In this document: positions 44,775-56,554 of the stretch, piece after piece | Layout of the letters: the number at the start of each line of letters is the position of its first letter | How positions within the stretch are numbered: the stretch's first letter is position 1 | Translations under genes and position numbers: made by a program | From: Paraphysoderma sedebokerense | Lineage: Eukaryota > Blastocladiomycota > Physodermatomycetes > Physodermatales > Physodermataceae | Reading direction: 5' to 3' | Assembly (NCBI GenBank): GCA_025602915.1 | Contig: JAHLJZ010000001.1 | Location: forward strand, 434,001 to 498,000 | Length of the DNA stretch: 64,000 nucleotides | Notes under the pieces: model-generated | The model's input: the letters and a program-made list of their open reading frames with translations, nothing else | Database searches by the model: none | What the model was told of the DNA's origin: nothing

Positions 44775-45293
44775 ATGAAACTTCTTCAATTATTTCTTCT
44801 TTGCCTCATCATTTTCAATCTATTCTCATCCCAGAACGCTGCGCCCATTACTATCACTGATCCCAGTTCAAGCGCGATCTCTCAACATACAGTAGAGAAA
44901 CGACTTGCAGCAGAGGCAGTTTCCGGTATTATAACCGGTGTTGTTGATATCGGTTCGCGAATTGTCAAAGGAATCAAAAACCTGATCGAACGTCGCAAGC
45001 AGCGAAAAGCGGCAGAGAAACGACAAAAAGAATTGGAGGAGCAACAAAAACTTAATCCTGGTGTCAGCCCTGTTAATGGAGAACAATCTCTTCCTGATAC
45101 CAGAGCCCCGAATAGCTCTGGACAAGGGGTGGATAAGGCCAGTGAGATTTTGAGTAAAGTCGATGGTGTAGTGAAAGGCATAAACCAGTTCTTAACTGGT
45201 GACGGGACGGAAGCCAATAAAGGGGGAATATTGGGGAAAATATCGGATATTATTAGCGTTGTGAATTCGTTAAAAGCAGCAAAATCGCCGTAG
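44775..45293 (+). CDS. Small secreted protein 3 of the local family
   Basis: About 172 aa, intronless. The signal peptide ends SSQNAAPIT, as in the two paralogues. A VEKR site at about residue 38 would fit Kex2-type cleavage and release a segment that starts LAAEAVSGIITGVVDIGS and continues with RIVKGIKNLIERRKQRK, a Gly/Ile/Val amphipathic helix with a basic end. After a charged Gln/Glu/Lys and Ser/Pro linker come two more such helices (ASEILSKVDGVVKGINQFL, then ILGKISDIISVVNSL). No Cys. The helix motif relates it to secreted protein 1. Cationic amphipathic helices of this sort can be membrane-active, but that is inference. Confidence 0.77.
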   Translation: MKLLQLFLLCLIIFNLFSSQNAAPITITDPSSSAISQHTVEKRLAAEAVSGIITGVVDIGSRIVKGIKNLIERRKQRKAAEKRQKELEEQQKLNPGVSPVNGEQSLPDTRAPNSSGQGVDKASEILSKVDGVVKGINQFLTGDGTEANKGGILGKISDIISVVNSLKAAKSP

Positions 45294-45788
45294 CGTTTCA
45301 CGTAAAATGCTTAATTAGACGCAATCTAATGGATTTTATGAAATTGAGTATTAACTGCGGTGTACAGGAGCGATTGTCAATAGTAAATCCTTAATCTTGT
45401 AAATATACAGCTAGGCAACATTTATAAAATATAGTACTATTCATTTTATTATCTGATACTTGTCCTTTTACAGGTTGAAAACATGAGAGTTGTGACACCA
45501 TTAACAGCTTGTAAATCGGGACCAAATCCGTGCGAGTTCCTCGAGTTAATCATGATGTTTTCGAGAGAGAAACAGCTTCTTTCATATTGTGTGAATGGGA
45601 CATCATATTATCTACTTTGGCATACTTGATGATCCGCTTTTAAAAACGGAATTGATTTAAGTTATGCATGGCAGCTCAAAGTCGTAGACTGTCATAGCAT
45701 GGAACCTTTTATGTATAGACTGTCATAGTATTCGACAAAGCAGACATTATATAGCGTATATCAATTTAAAAAAATGGATTGAACCGCA
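45294..45788. other. Convergent region, secreted protein 3 / WDR27
   Basis: About 495 bp, AT-rich 3' flanks of two convergent genes. The phrase AGACTGTCATAG occurs twice near 45687 and 45717. Nothing coding supported. Confidence 0.4.
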
Positions 45789-48700
45789 TCATATATGCCT
45801 ACAAATAGCTACATTCCCGTCCGCACCTGCTGTCGCTAACACAGGTAAGACTGGGTGCCAAGAAACGCAGGTGACAATATTATTGTGATTTGGAGATGAA
45901 ACTTTAGAAAACAGCGATCCAGTCCTCACATCGAAAATATATGCCTGATTATCTTCGGATCCAGTAGCAATGTATCTGTTCAGATGAGTTAGCTATCAAA
46001 AAGATAATTGCGATGACGAGGTAATTATCTACCTTCCGCACCGAGATAGTTCCGCTTTTACACTAGCATAACGATTCATATGCCCTTCAAACCGCTTAAC
46101 ACAAGATACGCTTCTCACATCCCAGAGTTTAATGCCATCGGCTGCGGCTACTGTTACGAACAAATTACGATTCCCGAATTCTACGTGACCACTTATCTCC
46201 GTGCCATCATAACCGTTGTTTTCAGCGCAACTGATCCAGTGAATTTGTCGATCGTGGGTATTTTTCCTTTCTGTGATCAGTTTATTCTGGTTCACGTCCC
46301 ACACTTGTATTGATTTGTCGCTTGATGCAGAAATTATGATAGGTGATAGTGTGGTGTTGAGGTTTGTAAACGAGTTCATACATTGAGATGATGCCCTGAA
46401 TGAGGTAACGAGCTTGTAAACGTTGGTGTTGACATTTGGTTTGATGGAATGAGACAGTGATGATTTGGATAATGAAGGTTTGTCAATATGATATTTGTAC
46501 ATGAGAATTGAGTTAGCGTTAGATATTAGAATGAATTTATCACGATAGTAGAATCTTGATTCGCAAATGCTCGTCAGCGTTTTCTGCTTTATAGATCCTA
46601 TATTCGATTTCGGAACAGATTTGGACGACTTGAAGTTTCCATCTACAAGATTCATAACCAGTAAAGGTTCCGACTTGTCCAAAGACCATAATTTTACCAC
46701 ATCCACCGAACTGCTGAGGAAATAATTTGAGGAAGCCGTCCCCCAGTCGAAATGGTTGATTATGTTGCCGTGTCCGGAGAACGGTTTCGGTGTTCCAAAT
46801 GAATTTTTGTGGTATTGCAAACATCGGGCAACCTTATCTGCCGACGCGACACCGAGATGACGACCGCTGTAATTGAACTTAATATGCGTTATTGCTCCAT
46901 TGAGTTTGGTTGCTTTGGCATCCGAAATGAGTCGTAAGTCCACGGAAGGATAGTGGATGTATGAGGTAGAAGATTGTGACGACGACGGCCGCTTAGGCGT
47001 ACCCGAATGTTGGGAAACGCCCAAAAATTTGGTGGTTCGGGGAGCCTGAGCATACCCTGATGACTTAATTGAACTCTTAAATGTTACAGGTTTATTCAGT
47101 GATTTTGAGCTGGATTGATATATCCGACGAGAAGAAGATGGTTTGGGATGTTGGAACGGTTTCTGTGAGAATGATGATTGTAGCGGGGAGCCTGGAAGTA
47201 TTTCTTCTGGTCTCAGGGGCTGCATTGCTATGATTTGATTTTCGAACGCAGGTGAGAACCGAATAATGAGATTGTGAAATGTCGTTTTAATGAAAGTTGG
47301 TATAAATGGAGACAGGCGTTCCAGGTCGAAATCCATTAAATCAGAAATTTTGACCAACTTGTGTTCAGTGATCTCTTTTAAACAGACCCTGTATACATTA
47401 CGGGCCCAATTAGTGCCCAATTTTTGTTGTAACAACTTCTCCAATATATCGGAGAGTAGCGTGCCCGAATCAACGGCACCATCGAATGATACCAATTCAC
47501 TTAAGTAATGAGCCTGACACTTCTCGCTTGTGGACAATAATTTATGGACTTCGACGACTGAGACAATCCCATGGAAAGAGCTTCCAAGAAGACAGTAACC
47601 GATGTTAGAGGACATCCCGTTAAAAAATGTTGAGGAGCCAGTAACGTCGAGAAAGGTTTTGGTATTACTGAAATCTGTATTTGCCGTTACATTTTCGATA
47701 GGCTCGCCGACAAAATCGGCGACATGAATAATTTCGAATGTGTTAGAATTAATCAGGAAGAGCTTTCGAGGGGTAATTGCAATTAAAGGAGGAATGTCTG
47801 ATTTAGAAGTTAAAGGGGCAAAATGGTGAAGGGAGATGATCGTATAGCTTATATCAATATCAGCCGAATCGATTTTTGATGATTTCATTTCGAGCTTGCA
47901 TTTATCACGCTTCCAAATTGGACGACACGATACTGTTTCTTTTTCAACAGTGCTGTCGGCATCGTTCGTTGAATGCAGGAGATCCGATGGAAAAGTCTCG
48001 TCCAAATTGATCGATTTAATGCATCGATACTCCACGGGCATTTTGGTTGCGATAGAAGTGAAGTCGTACCATCGTACGCTGCCATCGTCGGAGCCGAGAA
48101 CTACTCTATCTCTGTCCGGTACAAACGACAGAGTAGTGAACGGATGTGGCGAGATTATGTGGGACTGTTGTATACACCTACGTTCATGGATGTCCCAAAT
48201 TTTGAAGGTCCTGTCTTTGTACGCAAACCGACAAGTGTGTGTCAACTCACTGTAAATTGATATAGTGCTCTACGTTTCTCACAAACCTTCGGAAATCGAC
48301 AACAACCACTTCCTTTCTTGTTCAACTGTGCTAGGGAAGAACTCTGCCGCTGTGACTTTCCCATCGTGCCCTTCTAACTTTATAGTTTTATCAGATTTTA
48401 GGTCAAAGACATAACAGATATTATCGACCGCGGCTGCAAGGAAGCTAGTTCCAAGGAAAGAGAGATACTGGCATCGTCCCACATCGGAGGCAATAACTTT
48501 GACATGCTCCCAACTTCTCTGGGATTTGCTCCATTTAGAAAGATCCCAAATCAGAATCTCATTTTTCGATGCCGATGCCAGCAATACCGAATTATTGATA
48601 CGATGTGAAAATTTAGTGAGAAGTACGGGAGATTTGTGACTGCGTAATATAACTTTCGCGTGTTCGAGAATAGATGCGACGGACGTGACGTTGAAGACAT

Positions 48701-48851
48701 CAGGCAACTGGAGGATAGCGATCAGCTCGGATTGTTCATAAGTCAAGGGTATGGCACAGTAGTCTGAATTGACAGATATCTGGTGAGGCCGGACACTTTT
48801 TGGGAGAGAAAGAGAGTTGAGTAGTCGCAGACTGATGGAGGAATCGTCCAT
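45789..48851 (-). CDS. WDR27: WDR27-like double WD40 protein
   Basis: About 977 aa from three exons: 48851-48287, 48214-46033 and 45975-45789. Two WD40 sets flank a Ser-rich linker. In the first set: SASKNEILIWDLSKW, LEGHDGKVTAAEFFPS, SISEDRTFKIWDIHERR. In the linker, FKSSIKSSGYAQAPRTTKF matches human WDR27 FHSKVRSSGYASAPHVTMF. In the second set: FSGHGNIINHFDW, RFYYRDKFILISN with YKYHIDK (human QFYYIDAFILLSS and RYHID), ADGIKLWDVRSV, GSEDNQAYIFDVRTG and TAGADGNVAI. These specific matches outside the repeats make the WDR27 call firm. Function is poorly known. Confidence 0.88.
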
Positions 48852-49030
48852 TTTCTGTGTGCGGCAGAGAGAGGGAATCGTATTGCAGACCACTGAAAAT
48901 CGCGATCCGGCCAGCGTAAGGCAGCCACGTGTCGTCCGGTAAACAAAAAATACAGCCTCCGTATTTGATCTTGGATGAATACATGATTATTAGAGAATTG
49001 ATCATATCGAAGGAATTAAACATCGATACC
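48852..49030. promoter_or_regulatory. Compact divergent promoter, WDR27 / TOM40
   Basis: Only 179 bp separate the two ATGs. A CACGTG E-box sits at 48926-48931, 75 bp from WDR27 and 100 bp from TOM40. Confidence 0.55.
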
Positions 49031-50471
49031 ATGTCTGAAGCTATCGCTGTCCCAAGTCCATTCAAGTCGCTGATTGATAAGATTCAAGAACTGAGACAAA
49101 GGTCCAAGTTACCGAACCCTGGTCCATTTGAATTACTGCACAAGGAGTCAAGAGGTTTGTCTGCTTTGATTGTCATTGTAAAAAAGCAGAAAAAGAGTGG
49201 TTTCAAATATCGATAGTATAAAATTATCGGTTAAAAAACTGCGTGCCGCAGGGGACTCAATATGTGGTTCGATCGCTTATTTCCAGTGCTGTCTGTTCTT
49301 AATAACGGAACCTTTGCATTTTATATGGAAGCTGCTGTTATGGAAAACGATTGAGGTGTCCAAGATACTAATCGGATTTCATTAAAATAGGCGTATTTTT
49401 GACAAATCATGCTTTCGAAGGAGGCAAAGTTGACTTAAGCAAAGGGCTGTCGCAGAACTTCCAGATCTCGCACGGGTTCCATTTGGGTTCAGGTTCTACA
49501 CCGTCCTCTTATAACTTTGGCACAGCGTTTGTTGGAGAAAAGGTTTGTAACGTTTTGATTATACGCATTTATCGTATACGGACGAGATAGTTGATTGATG
49601 CAGCGTATTTGCCGGCTCTTGGATTGTCTGATTTGCGTGTCTGTTATCTCGAAGAACAATTTATAACTAATTTCTTATCTATTTAAATTACAGAGTTTTC
49701 TACACGGCACGGTAGACACGGACGGAAGTTTATCTGCAAGGATCAATCATCAGATGACTGCAAGCTTTCTGACGAAAGTGCAAACTCAGGTTAGTAACTT
49801 CATTCGCACTATAGCCAAACTTTGATTTAATTAAAATATATTTTTAGTTGGGTAATCAACCGGGACAATCCATGTTGCAAGTAGAAGCAGACTATTCAGG
49901 AACAGATTACACGGCCAATATCAAAGCAGTCAACCCTTCTCCATTCGACAACACTGGTATTTTTGTCGCTTCGTATCTTCAGTCTGTCACACCATCGTTA
50001 GCTGTCGGCATTGAAGGGCTTTATCAGCGTCCAATGGAAGATGTCGAAGAAACCGGATTGTCATTTGTTGCCAAATATACATTCGCAAAACATGAACTTA
50101 AAACCCTTCAACCTCTCAATCCTACTGATCCCATTCCTCAACCACCTACCGCCAATCCAGTTCTCACTGCCACCCTTCAATCATTTGGTGCCTTACAATT
50201 AACTTATTTCCATCCTGTGAGTTCCAAAGTTGAGTTGGCGTCAGAATTGCAAGTTTTAGCTGCCCCCGGAAGACGGGAAGCGGTTGCCAGCGTTGGGGCC
50301 AAATTTGATTTTAGAACCGCCACCGTCAGAAATATGTTGGATACAACCGGGAAAATCAGCACAGTTTTGGAGCAGAAAATGGCGCCAGGTTTCAGTTTTC
50401 TGATTAGCGGTGAAATCGATCATTTGAAGGGGGCTAGTCGATTTGGTGTCGGTTTGGCTCTGGAAATGTAA
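49031..50471 (+). CDS. TOM40: Mitochondrial import receptor/channel Tom40
   Basis: Beta-barrel pore of the outer-membrane TOM complex. About 331 aa from four exons: 49031-49154, 49391-49542, 49694-49789 and 49848-50471; the first intron, 236 bp, is the longest I placed in the window. Family marks: NPGPFELLHKESR near the N-terminus, GGKVDLSKGLSQNFQISHGF, SSYNFGTAFVGEK, LHGTVDTDGSLSARINHQM, QVEADYSGTDYTANIKAVNPS, SYLQSVTPSLAVGIEGLYQ and a final beta-strand FGVGLALEM that can act as the sorting beta-signal. Length fits fungal Tom40, and the frame is continuous across the introns. Confidence 0.95.
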
Positions 50472-51066
50472 TCATACATGGGCACTGTTGAATAATTGTC
50501 GGAACAAGTGAGAATGTGCTCCTAGCTTGTCTTGTTGGGCTCAAAAATCGTGTCAAGTTGACGTTATATCCAAGAAGTATGGTTACACGAATACCCACAA
50601 CATTCTAGTATGTGAGATAATATGTTAATTGAAGTGAATTCTTGCACAATATCAACTATTCTACTAAACTAATACATATTCAATTTAACGCTCATGGAGA
50701 ACGATGACAAATGAAATAGAAATTCAAAATCATGAGTCAACTAACGCAGTATCGTCTCTTTTCTTATTCGTCCCTCATTTACAAATCTGCGAAGCGGTTT
50801 TTCTGAGCTTATGTAAGTTTATAGTCTTATTCAACAGTCTCCGTGTGGTGCCGATGACAATACGGTGCGCGGGCCCATTTTAAACGCCTTGACTTGGACA
50901 CGAACCAGTGTGTTAAGTGAAATGAAAGTAGATAAATAATTCTACCTTATGATGTTGCTAATCGGGTACGATTAATTAAACTCCACTTAATTGGAAATCG
51001 GCTTTGCATTTTTTAGGACATAAATAGATGGAGCGTACGTCCCATTTCGAGGTATCATACCTGAAC
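50472..51066. other. Intergenic region after TOM40
   Basis: About 595 bp between same-strand genes. An in-frame upstream Met at 51028 would add 13 hydrophilic residues to the next protein but leaves the signal peptide internal. No other signal. Confidence 0.4.
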
Positions 51067-52127
51067 ATGATTCTTAGTCAATCCAGTACGTTTCACTTTC
51101 TTTTGCTCACAGTGTTGTCCTTAGCATTATTCGCATCGTCTTCCTTTGGGGCTCCTTCTATGCCAATCGATCCTCAGGTCGCGTTCAGTAGATGGGCAAT
51201 GAATCTAGCATTGAAATACGCTCCGAGTGTACACTTCCATAGCGAAGAGAAATTTTTTCCGTCGCCTATCGATTTCTATTTCGACCAAGTTAGCTTGAAG
51301 AGTGGGGATAATGTAGTACATCACTCTCTCACCCGCCAAAAACTGCTCGAAACAATCCGAGCTGGGCCGACAACTGGGATGACATTCGCAAACAAAGCTG
51401 GTCATAGCGATATCCTTACAAACTTTTTCGGCCAAATCTATCCATGGATGCACGGCCACTCGTCTTCTGCAGGACATAATTATCCGATGTATATTACACT
51501 CCGTCAGGTTTCTCATAGGGAATATATGGCATACTACTATGCCTTTTTCCCATTCAATGAAGGTAAAGGCGGAGTCAGATCGGGGCTCTTCGGAAATCAT
51601 TTGGGTTAGTAGTTATTCTTCAGCTGTTATGTAAAATTCTCTTAACGGTTTGTCTTGACTGCCTCTATTATATTTTAGGTGATTGGGAGCATATCCGAAT
51701 TAAATTTGTAGACGCGGAACCCACTGAAATGCTTTTCCACTGGCACAGTGACGGCCTCAGTATACCATTTTCCGATCCCAGGATTGAAAAAGTAGATGGC
51801 ACTCATCCTATCATATACTGTGCTAAAGGGTCCCATGGCTTTAATTTTCAACCCGTCGATAGAGATTATCATGTGCTCATTCCCCATCTACTCTCCCTCA
51901 CAGACCATTTCAACGAGGGGCACGCATGGAATACATGGCAAGATAACCCTGAAGTTTATTTTAAACGTTCTGACACGGAAGTGAAAAGAATTGACAACAA
52001 TAGTCCCGCGGACGGTGATATATGGAAATACCAGGGACTCTGGGGAACACGACAAACCACCTGTGTTAGTGATGCATGTCCAATTCAATTTTCCGATGGT
52101 CCCGAGACCCCTCATTTCGACACCTAG
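51067..52127 (+). CDS. Secreted Vps62-like protein
   Basis: About 328 aa from two exons, 51067-51604 and 51679-52127 (74 bp intron, G|GTTAGT). I chose the Met at 51067 because it directly precedes the hydrophobic signal core (FHFLLLTVLSLALFASSSFG). The mature part matches the Vps62/DUF946 family: KYAPSVHFHSEEKFFPS near the start, NHLG|DWEHIRIKF across the splice (family N-H-x-G-DWEH), ICY-like IIYCAKGSHG and a C-terminal WKYQGLWG. Yeast Vps62 is linked to vacuolar sorting, but many fungal and plant members are secreted and of unknown function. Four conserved His in these motifs could bind metal. Confidence 0.85.
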
Positions 52128-52693
52128 TCTACCATTTGTGAAATAAGACTGAATATTGAGGCCTCTGCTGCTGAATTTGTATATAGATGAAGTAAATATA
52201 TTTGTCGATTTGTATTTCATATTCGAGATTGCGAAAAATTAGAACGGAGTTGAGCTATGAATATATGTATCTATGTATTAAATAAAAGGAGGCATCTGCC
52301 ACATTATTTGAGATTGTATATATATATATGATCACTTCTTTTTGTTCGGTATCAATCTTCAGCTGTCATAATAGAGCTGTAAATAAATTCAGAAGTCCCA
52401 CCTTATTATGAGGAGATGAGAAGTCCTGCTTTTAAATATTTGGCAATTGTCTTTATCAGTATTCAGAGCGCTGTTGTATTTATTACGCTACATGCAGGAG
52501 AATTTATCAAGTGACAGAGAACTGACTCTCCTTGCGTCTTTAAATCATAGGGAGATCTTTGGCGCCAAAGGGTCGCTGAATTCCTTGTTGGAGTTCAAGT
52601 AAAATCAATCTGCTCTCCTTCGTGAGTTTATCCTTTTAGTTTAAACAATATACCTTTTATACCGCATAATTCAAGCGTCTGAATCTATATACG
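52128..52693. other. Intergenic region upstream of ERG28
   Basis: About 565 bp, AT-rich. It holds a short TA dinucleotide run at 52317-52329 and a TATA-like TATATACGATGG just at the ERG28 start. Confidence 0.45.
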
Positions 52694-53504
52694 ATGGTTG
52701 CTCTACTTCCTGCACTCGCTCTTCCAAGATGGCTTCTCTTCATTTCCGTCCTGGCTTTCGGCAATACAGTATCGTCGTATCTCACCCCCATTAAGCACTC
52801 ATCAAGAGTCTACGCTCGTGAAAGTAACCGTCGTTGTTTTCTCGCCGCTCAACCCATCGGGCTCCTCTTAGCATGTGTAGAGAATTATAGAGATGTAGCT
52901 AACTTTTCAAACTGAATTTTTAGTAACGCCACTTTCTGCTCGACTATTCGGTTGTTGGACAGTCACCTCATCACTTATCCGGTCATTTTGTGCTTATGAT
53001 GTCCATAATCCAAGGTAGAGTGGGGTTACTTGATTTAAATAGAAGTTAGTCTCTGTAGTAAGCGGCAAGATCATATATCCGATTAACATTTTCCTATTTA
53101 AATCTTTCTCCAAATGTCACCGTTGGCCCTGCCCTCTCATTACGATTGTCTACTCCTAAAAAAGTTTATATACTCTTACCTTTCTCACCTTTGCGATAGC
53201 TCTTGGTCATTTCTCTTCGGAGTTGTTTCTTTTCAAAACGGGTAAGCCAGGGTTTGGGGCGATCGGACCATTATTCATTTCCTGTATGTATCATTGGTTT
53301 CTTGTTTTGCTCTATCATTATCTCGGTTCTTTTTGTATCGATTGTTTTGGTACTTTAGTGCAGTCCACGAAGTTGACAATGATCTTTAATTTTTTTTTTC
53401 AATCTGATTTTTATGATTCTCCGTTCGGATACTTATTGGATTGGTTAGCTTTTACTATGCTGTGGATGTGGTCCAGCTGGAACTATTATGTTCCGATGAT
53501 GTAA
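52694..53504 (+). CDS. ERG28: Ergosterol biosynthesis scaffold Erg28
   Basis: Small ER membrane protein that tethers the C-4 demethylation enzymes (Erg25, Erg26, Erg27) in sterol synthesis. About 161 aa from four exons: 52694-52823, 52924-53014, 53165-53283 and 53359-53504. MVALLPALALPRWLLFISV and a YLTP..RVYARE stretch lead to ITPLSARLFGCWTVTSSLIR (yeast and human have VTPLSARTFGxWTLTSSxVR). Then come CAYDVHNPSLYTLTFLTF, ALGHFSSELFLFKTGKPG and PLFIS. There are four hydrophobic spans. Each exon alone is too short to stand out, but joined in frame they give the full family order. The last exon runs on about 20 residues further than usual. Confidence 0.88.
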
Positions 53505-53722
53505 GAGGTCAACGATTGGCAAGACCTGTACTTTATCCTGCATTTTCATTTTAAAATATGAGTCAAGTCGTTAGTTTAAGGCTGACTGAATGAGGGCTTG
53601 GTGTCATTGCTGAACACGTAACATTCAGAACTGAAAGGAGATCAAAATGTATATACTTGTGTATTGCTCCATATACAAGAGCTTTGTTGAGAAAGCTAGC
53701 TGTCAATCTGTTCTCCTTCAAC

Positions 53723-56044
53723 TTAATGAGCCTTATCGATAGCACCCGACCGATCCGGTTTCACCACAGGAAATACAATGACATCTTTGATATTCTTAGT
53801 ATTCCCTAATAACATACATAGCCGGTCAATACCCAAACCCCATCCTCCAGTTGGCGGCAGACCGTACTCTAAAGCGCGACAGAAATCTTCATCGGGAGGG
53901 TGTGATTCCCGATCACCAAGATTGCGATTCTAGAACATAAAGTCTGTTAACATGTGTTATGTTGACCAATAGTCGATCCATAAATACCATTTGTTGTACT
54001 TCAAATCGCGTGCGCTGTTCAATGGGGTCATTCAATTCCTCGTATGCATTTACCAATTCTTTTTGCGCCACGAATAATTCAAATCGTGCCGCCATACCCT
54101 ATAATTGAAAGAGTGCAGGAGACGTTGAGTGACACAAACATGGTGTTGAATTATAAAAGGAAGAAAGTCAATTGGTGAACAAGATTACCCACATACCTTA
54201 TTTTCTGCCATTTCTTTCGCCAAGGGACTTAGTACTAGAGGATGCCCAATCAAAAACGTAGGATCAACGCATTTCGGCTCGATAAAGTGCGAAATGAGTG
54301 CATCGATTACTTTGGGGAGGGTTTTCGGTCCAGTAAAGTGTATGTGATGGCTTTCAAGCACTCTTAACAAATGCGATGTACTTGCTATAAACACATCAAA
54401 GGAGTAAAGTGTTAATCACCTGATTCAGACAAAGTAGAAAAGGAAGTATACGTACCCGGATTGTTCAGATCCGGCAATTTTCCGATTTGATTTTCGAGTT
54501 CCTCCCTAATATTGATTTTACGAAAAGGCCTCCGAAAACTAACAACCTTGACGCCAGGATTATCGATGTCTTCACTGTCAACTGGTATCTCAACTTCGTA
54601 TTTTCCAAATAACTCATGTACAAGTCCTATACGTACTGGCGTAAGAATCAACTCTGGAAGATAGGGATGAATAATCCGTACCAGATAACAATTCTTCGGT
54701 CTCCGTTATTAAATGTTCTAAATTAGCATAAGCCTGATAAAATTCACAGGTCGTGAATTCAGGATTATGAGTATGATCAATTCCTTCATTCCGGAATTGC
54801 TTTCCAATTTCGAAAACGCGATCTAATCCCCCAATAACCATTTGCTATGGCAAGCGGCACGTTTATTAGAGTTGAATTCCATCTATCGGTTCAATTGTCG
54901 TGAATTTTACCTTCAGAAACAATTCAGGGGCGATCCGCAGTGAAAGATCCATATCGTATGCATTTGCTTTTGTTACAAAAGGCCGAGCATTTGCGCCGCC
55001 GGCTTGAGAAGATAGCACCGGGGTCTCGACTTCCACAAAATCACGATTTAACAGGAATTGACGAACGTAATTCGTTATCTGACAAAGAGTTGAGGGCTCA
55101 GAATCATTTTTTGTAATAATAACGCACCTGTATCAGCAAGTAATCGCAACGTACCTTCATCCGCAGCCTTATGCGGGTTCTGAGGTCATCATTAATAATC
55201 ATATCCAAATATCTATGTCGAATACGCTTCTCCTAGATGGTGAAGGATGATTATGGCTTTGAGTTCAAAAATCCGAACTTATCAGGTAAATATCTACATA
55301 CGGGATCTCGTAATTTCTGCTTAAAAGGTATATCGTGCCAGCAAAGACAAAGTAGACTTTGTGACGATGCAAACATACTCAGCTCTCCTGTACCGGTCAT
55401 ACCAGGAAATCCAGAAAAATCTAGGTCCGATCACCGTGCAAGTCAGATAAAGTAGCAAAATCATGGGCGAATTTGAGAGAATGAAGATTTTACAGGCAAT
55501 ATCACCGATATGCAGTCGTCTGTTCGCCTGCTTGAATTCGTCATCGGTTCCTTTAAAACTTTGACGAGAGGACACCACTTGAACAGTAGTTTCATCATTC
55601 TTTATCGTGTAAAATACCAGTTTACTTCCCAGCTCTCGTTTGGCAGTGATCCGACCTAGAAATATTAATCATTATCAATAAAGAATATAGTGATGGTTTT
55701 CGTATGGCACAGTTATCATTGCATACTATAATAGTTGATTTACCTGCCAAATTCACGGACACCGAAGTATCTTTTTCCTTTGGTTGAAATCGGTTCTTCC
55801 ATCTTTTCACAAATTGTTTGACATTAGTAGGCTCTTCTGAACGAAACGAAGGATAAGGTTCAGAAATGTCTGACAATCGATCTTGAATTGTGGGCCTAAC
55901 AGGATATTGCGGACTTCTTCGATGAGGCTTTGACGAATAACAGCGAATGGATGAAGGTACTCTCAGAGGCTTCCCCGTAAAATTGATCGAAATTAAATGC
56001 CTCAATAGGCTTGTATGGAAGGGTAATGAACAACGTTGTCGCAT
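53723..56044 (-). CDS. MSK1: Mitochondrial lysyl-tRNA synthetase (class II)
   Basis: Charges mitochondrial tRNA-Lys. Multi-exon, read leftward from 56044. The N-terminus is basic and Ser/Arg-rich ([28 protein letters not shown]), as in mitochondrial presequences. Next is the OB anticodon-binding part ([20 protein letters not shown]), then catalytic motifs: the motif 1 region with [21 protein letters not shown], motif 2 [20 protein letters not shown] and motif 3 [13 protein letters not shown] near the end, followed by [19 protein letters not shown] and the ARFELF stretch also match LysRS. Stop at 53723. Some internal exon edges are not individually checked. Confidence 0.93.
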
Positions 56045-56554
56045 ATTTGTCTCTAATGGTCGGATCCTCAATTATCTCGCGAGCGTACAATTTTTTTTAA
56101 CGAACAAGAGCAGTTCATTCAGCCACAGAGAACACAAAAACTCTTTCTGCTGCAAGTCCAATCGACAATCATATCATCTTTCAGGTATATCCGTCCACCT
56201 TATTCTACAGTGATTAGGAAAGGCCTAAACATCTTGCTCATCTTAGTATTCTCAGCCCCATACCTCTGCTAATCCCTGGAACGGCGACTTATCTATTGCC
56301 ATCATCCCTTGCCAGACGAGGATGAGTCACATTTCATAACCCCAAATCGAGATCTAATATAAATCCCGTACTCTTTCACAAAATTCAACCATCTTGCAAA
56401 ACTCTTGCTTTCCTGTGAAACCAATAATTGAGAACTGAAAACTATCAAAAATCGATTATTCCGTTCGTCCATTCTGATCTTCCACCCATCATTACCAGGT
56501 GACGGATTAACCAAAGGTGTATCAATCATTAATTTATTTTCAACTAGTACTGCG
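56045..56554. promoter_or_regulatory. Divergent region, MSK1 / AEC transporter
   Basis: About 510 bp. A minus-strand frame (56302 to about 56550, then antisense to the transporter gene) has a protein-like look (GNDGWKIRMDERNN) but no family I know and no partner exon. Confidence 0.35.
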
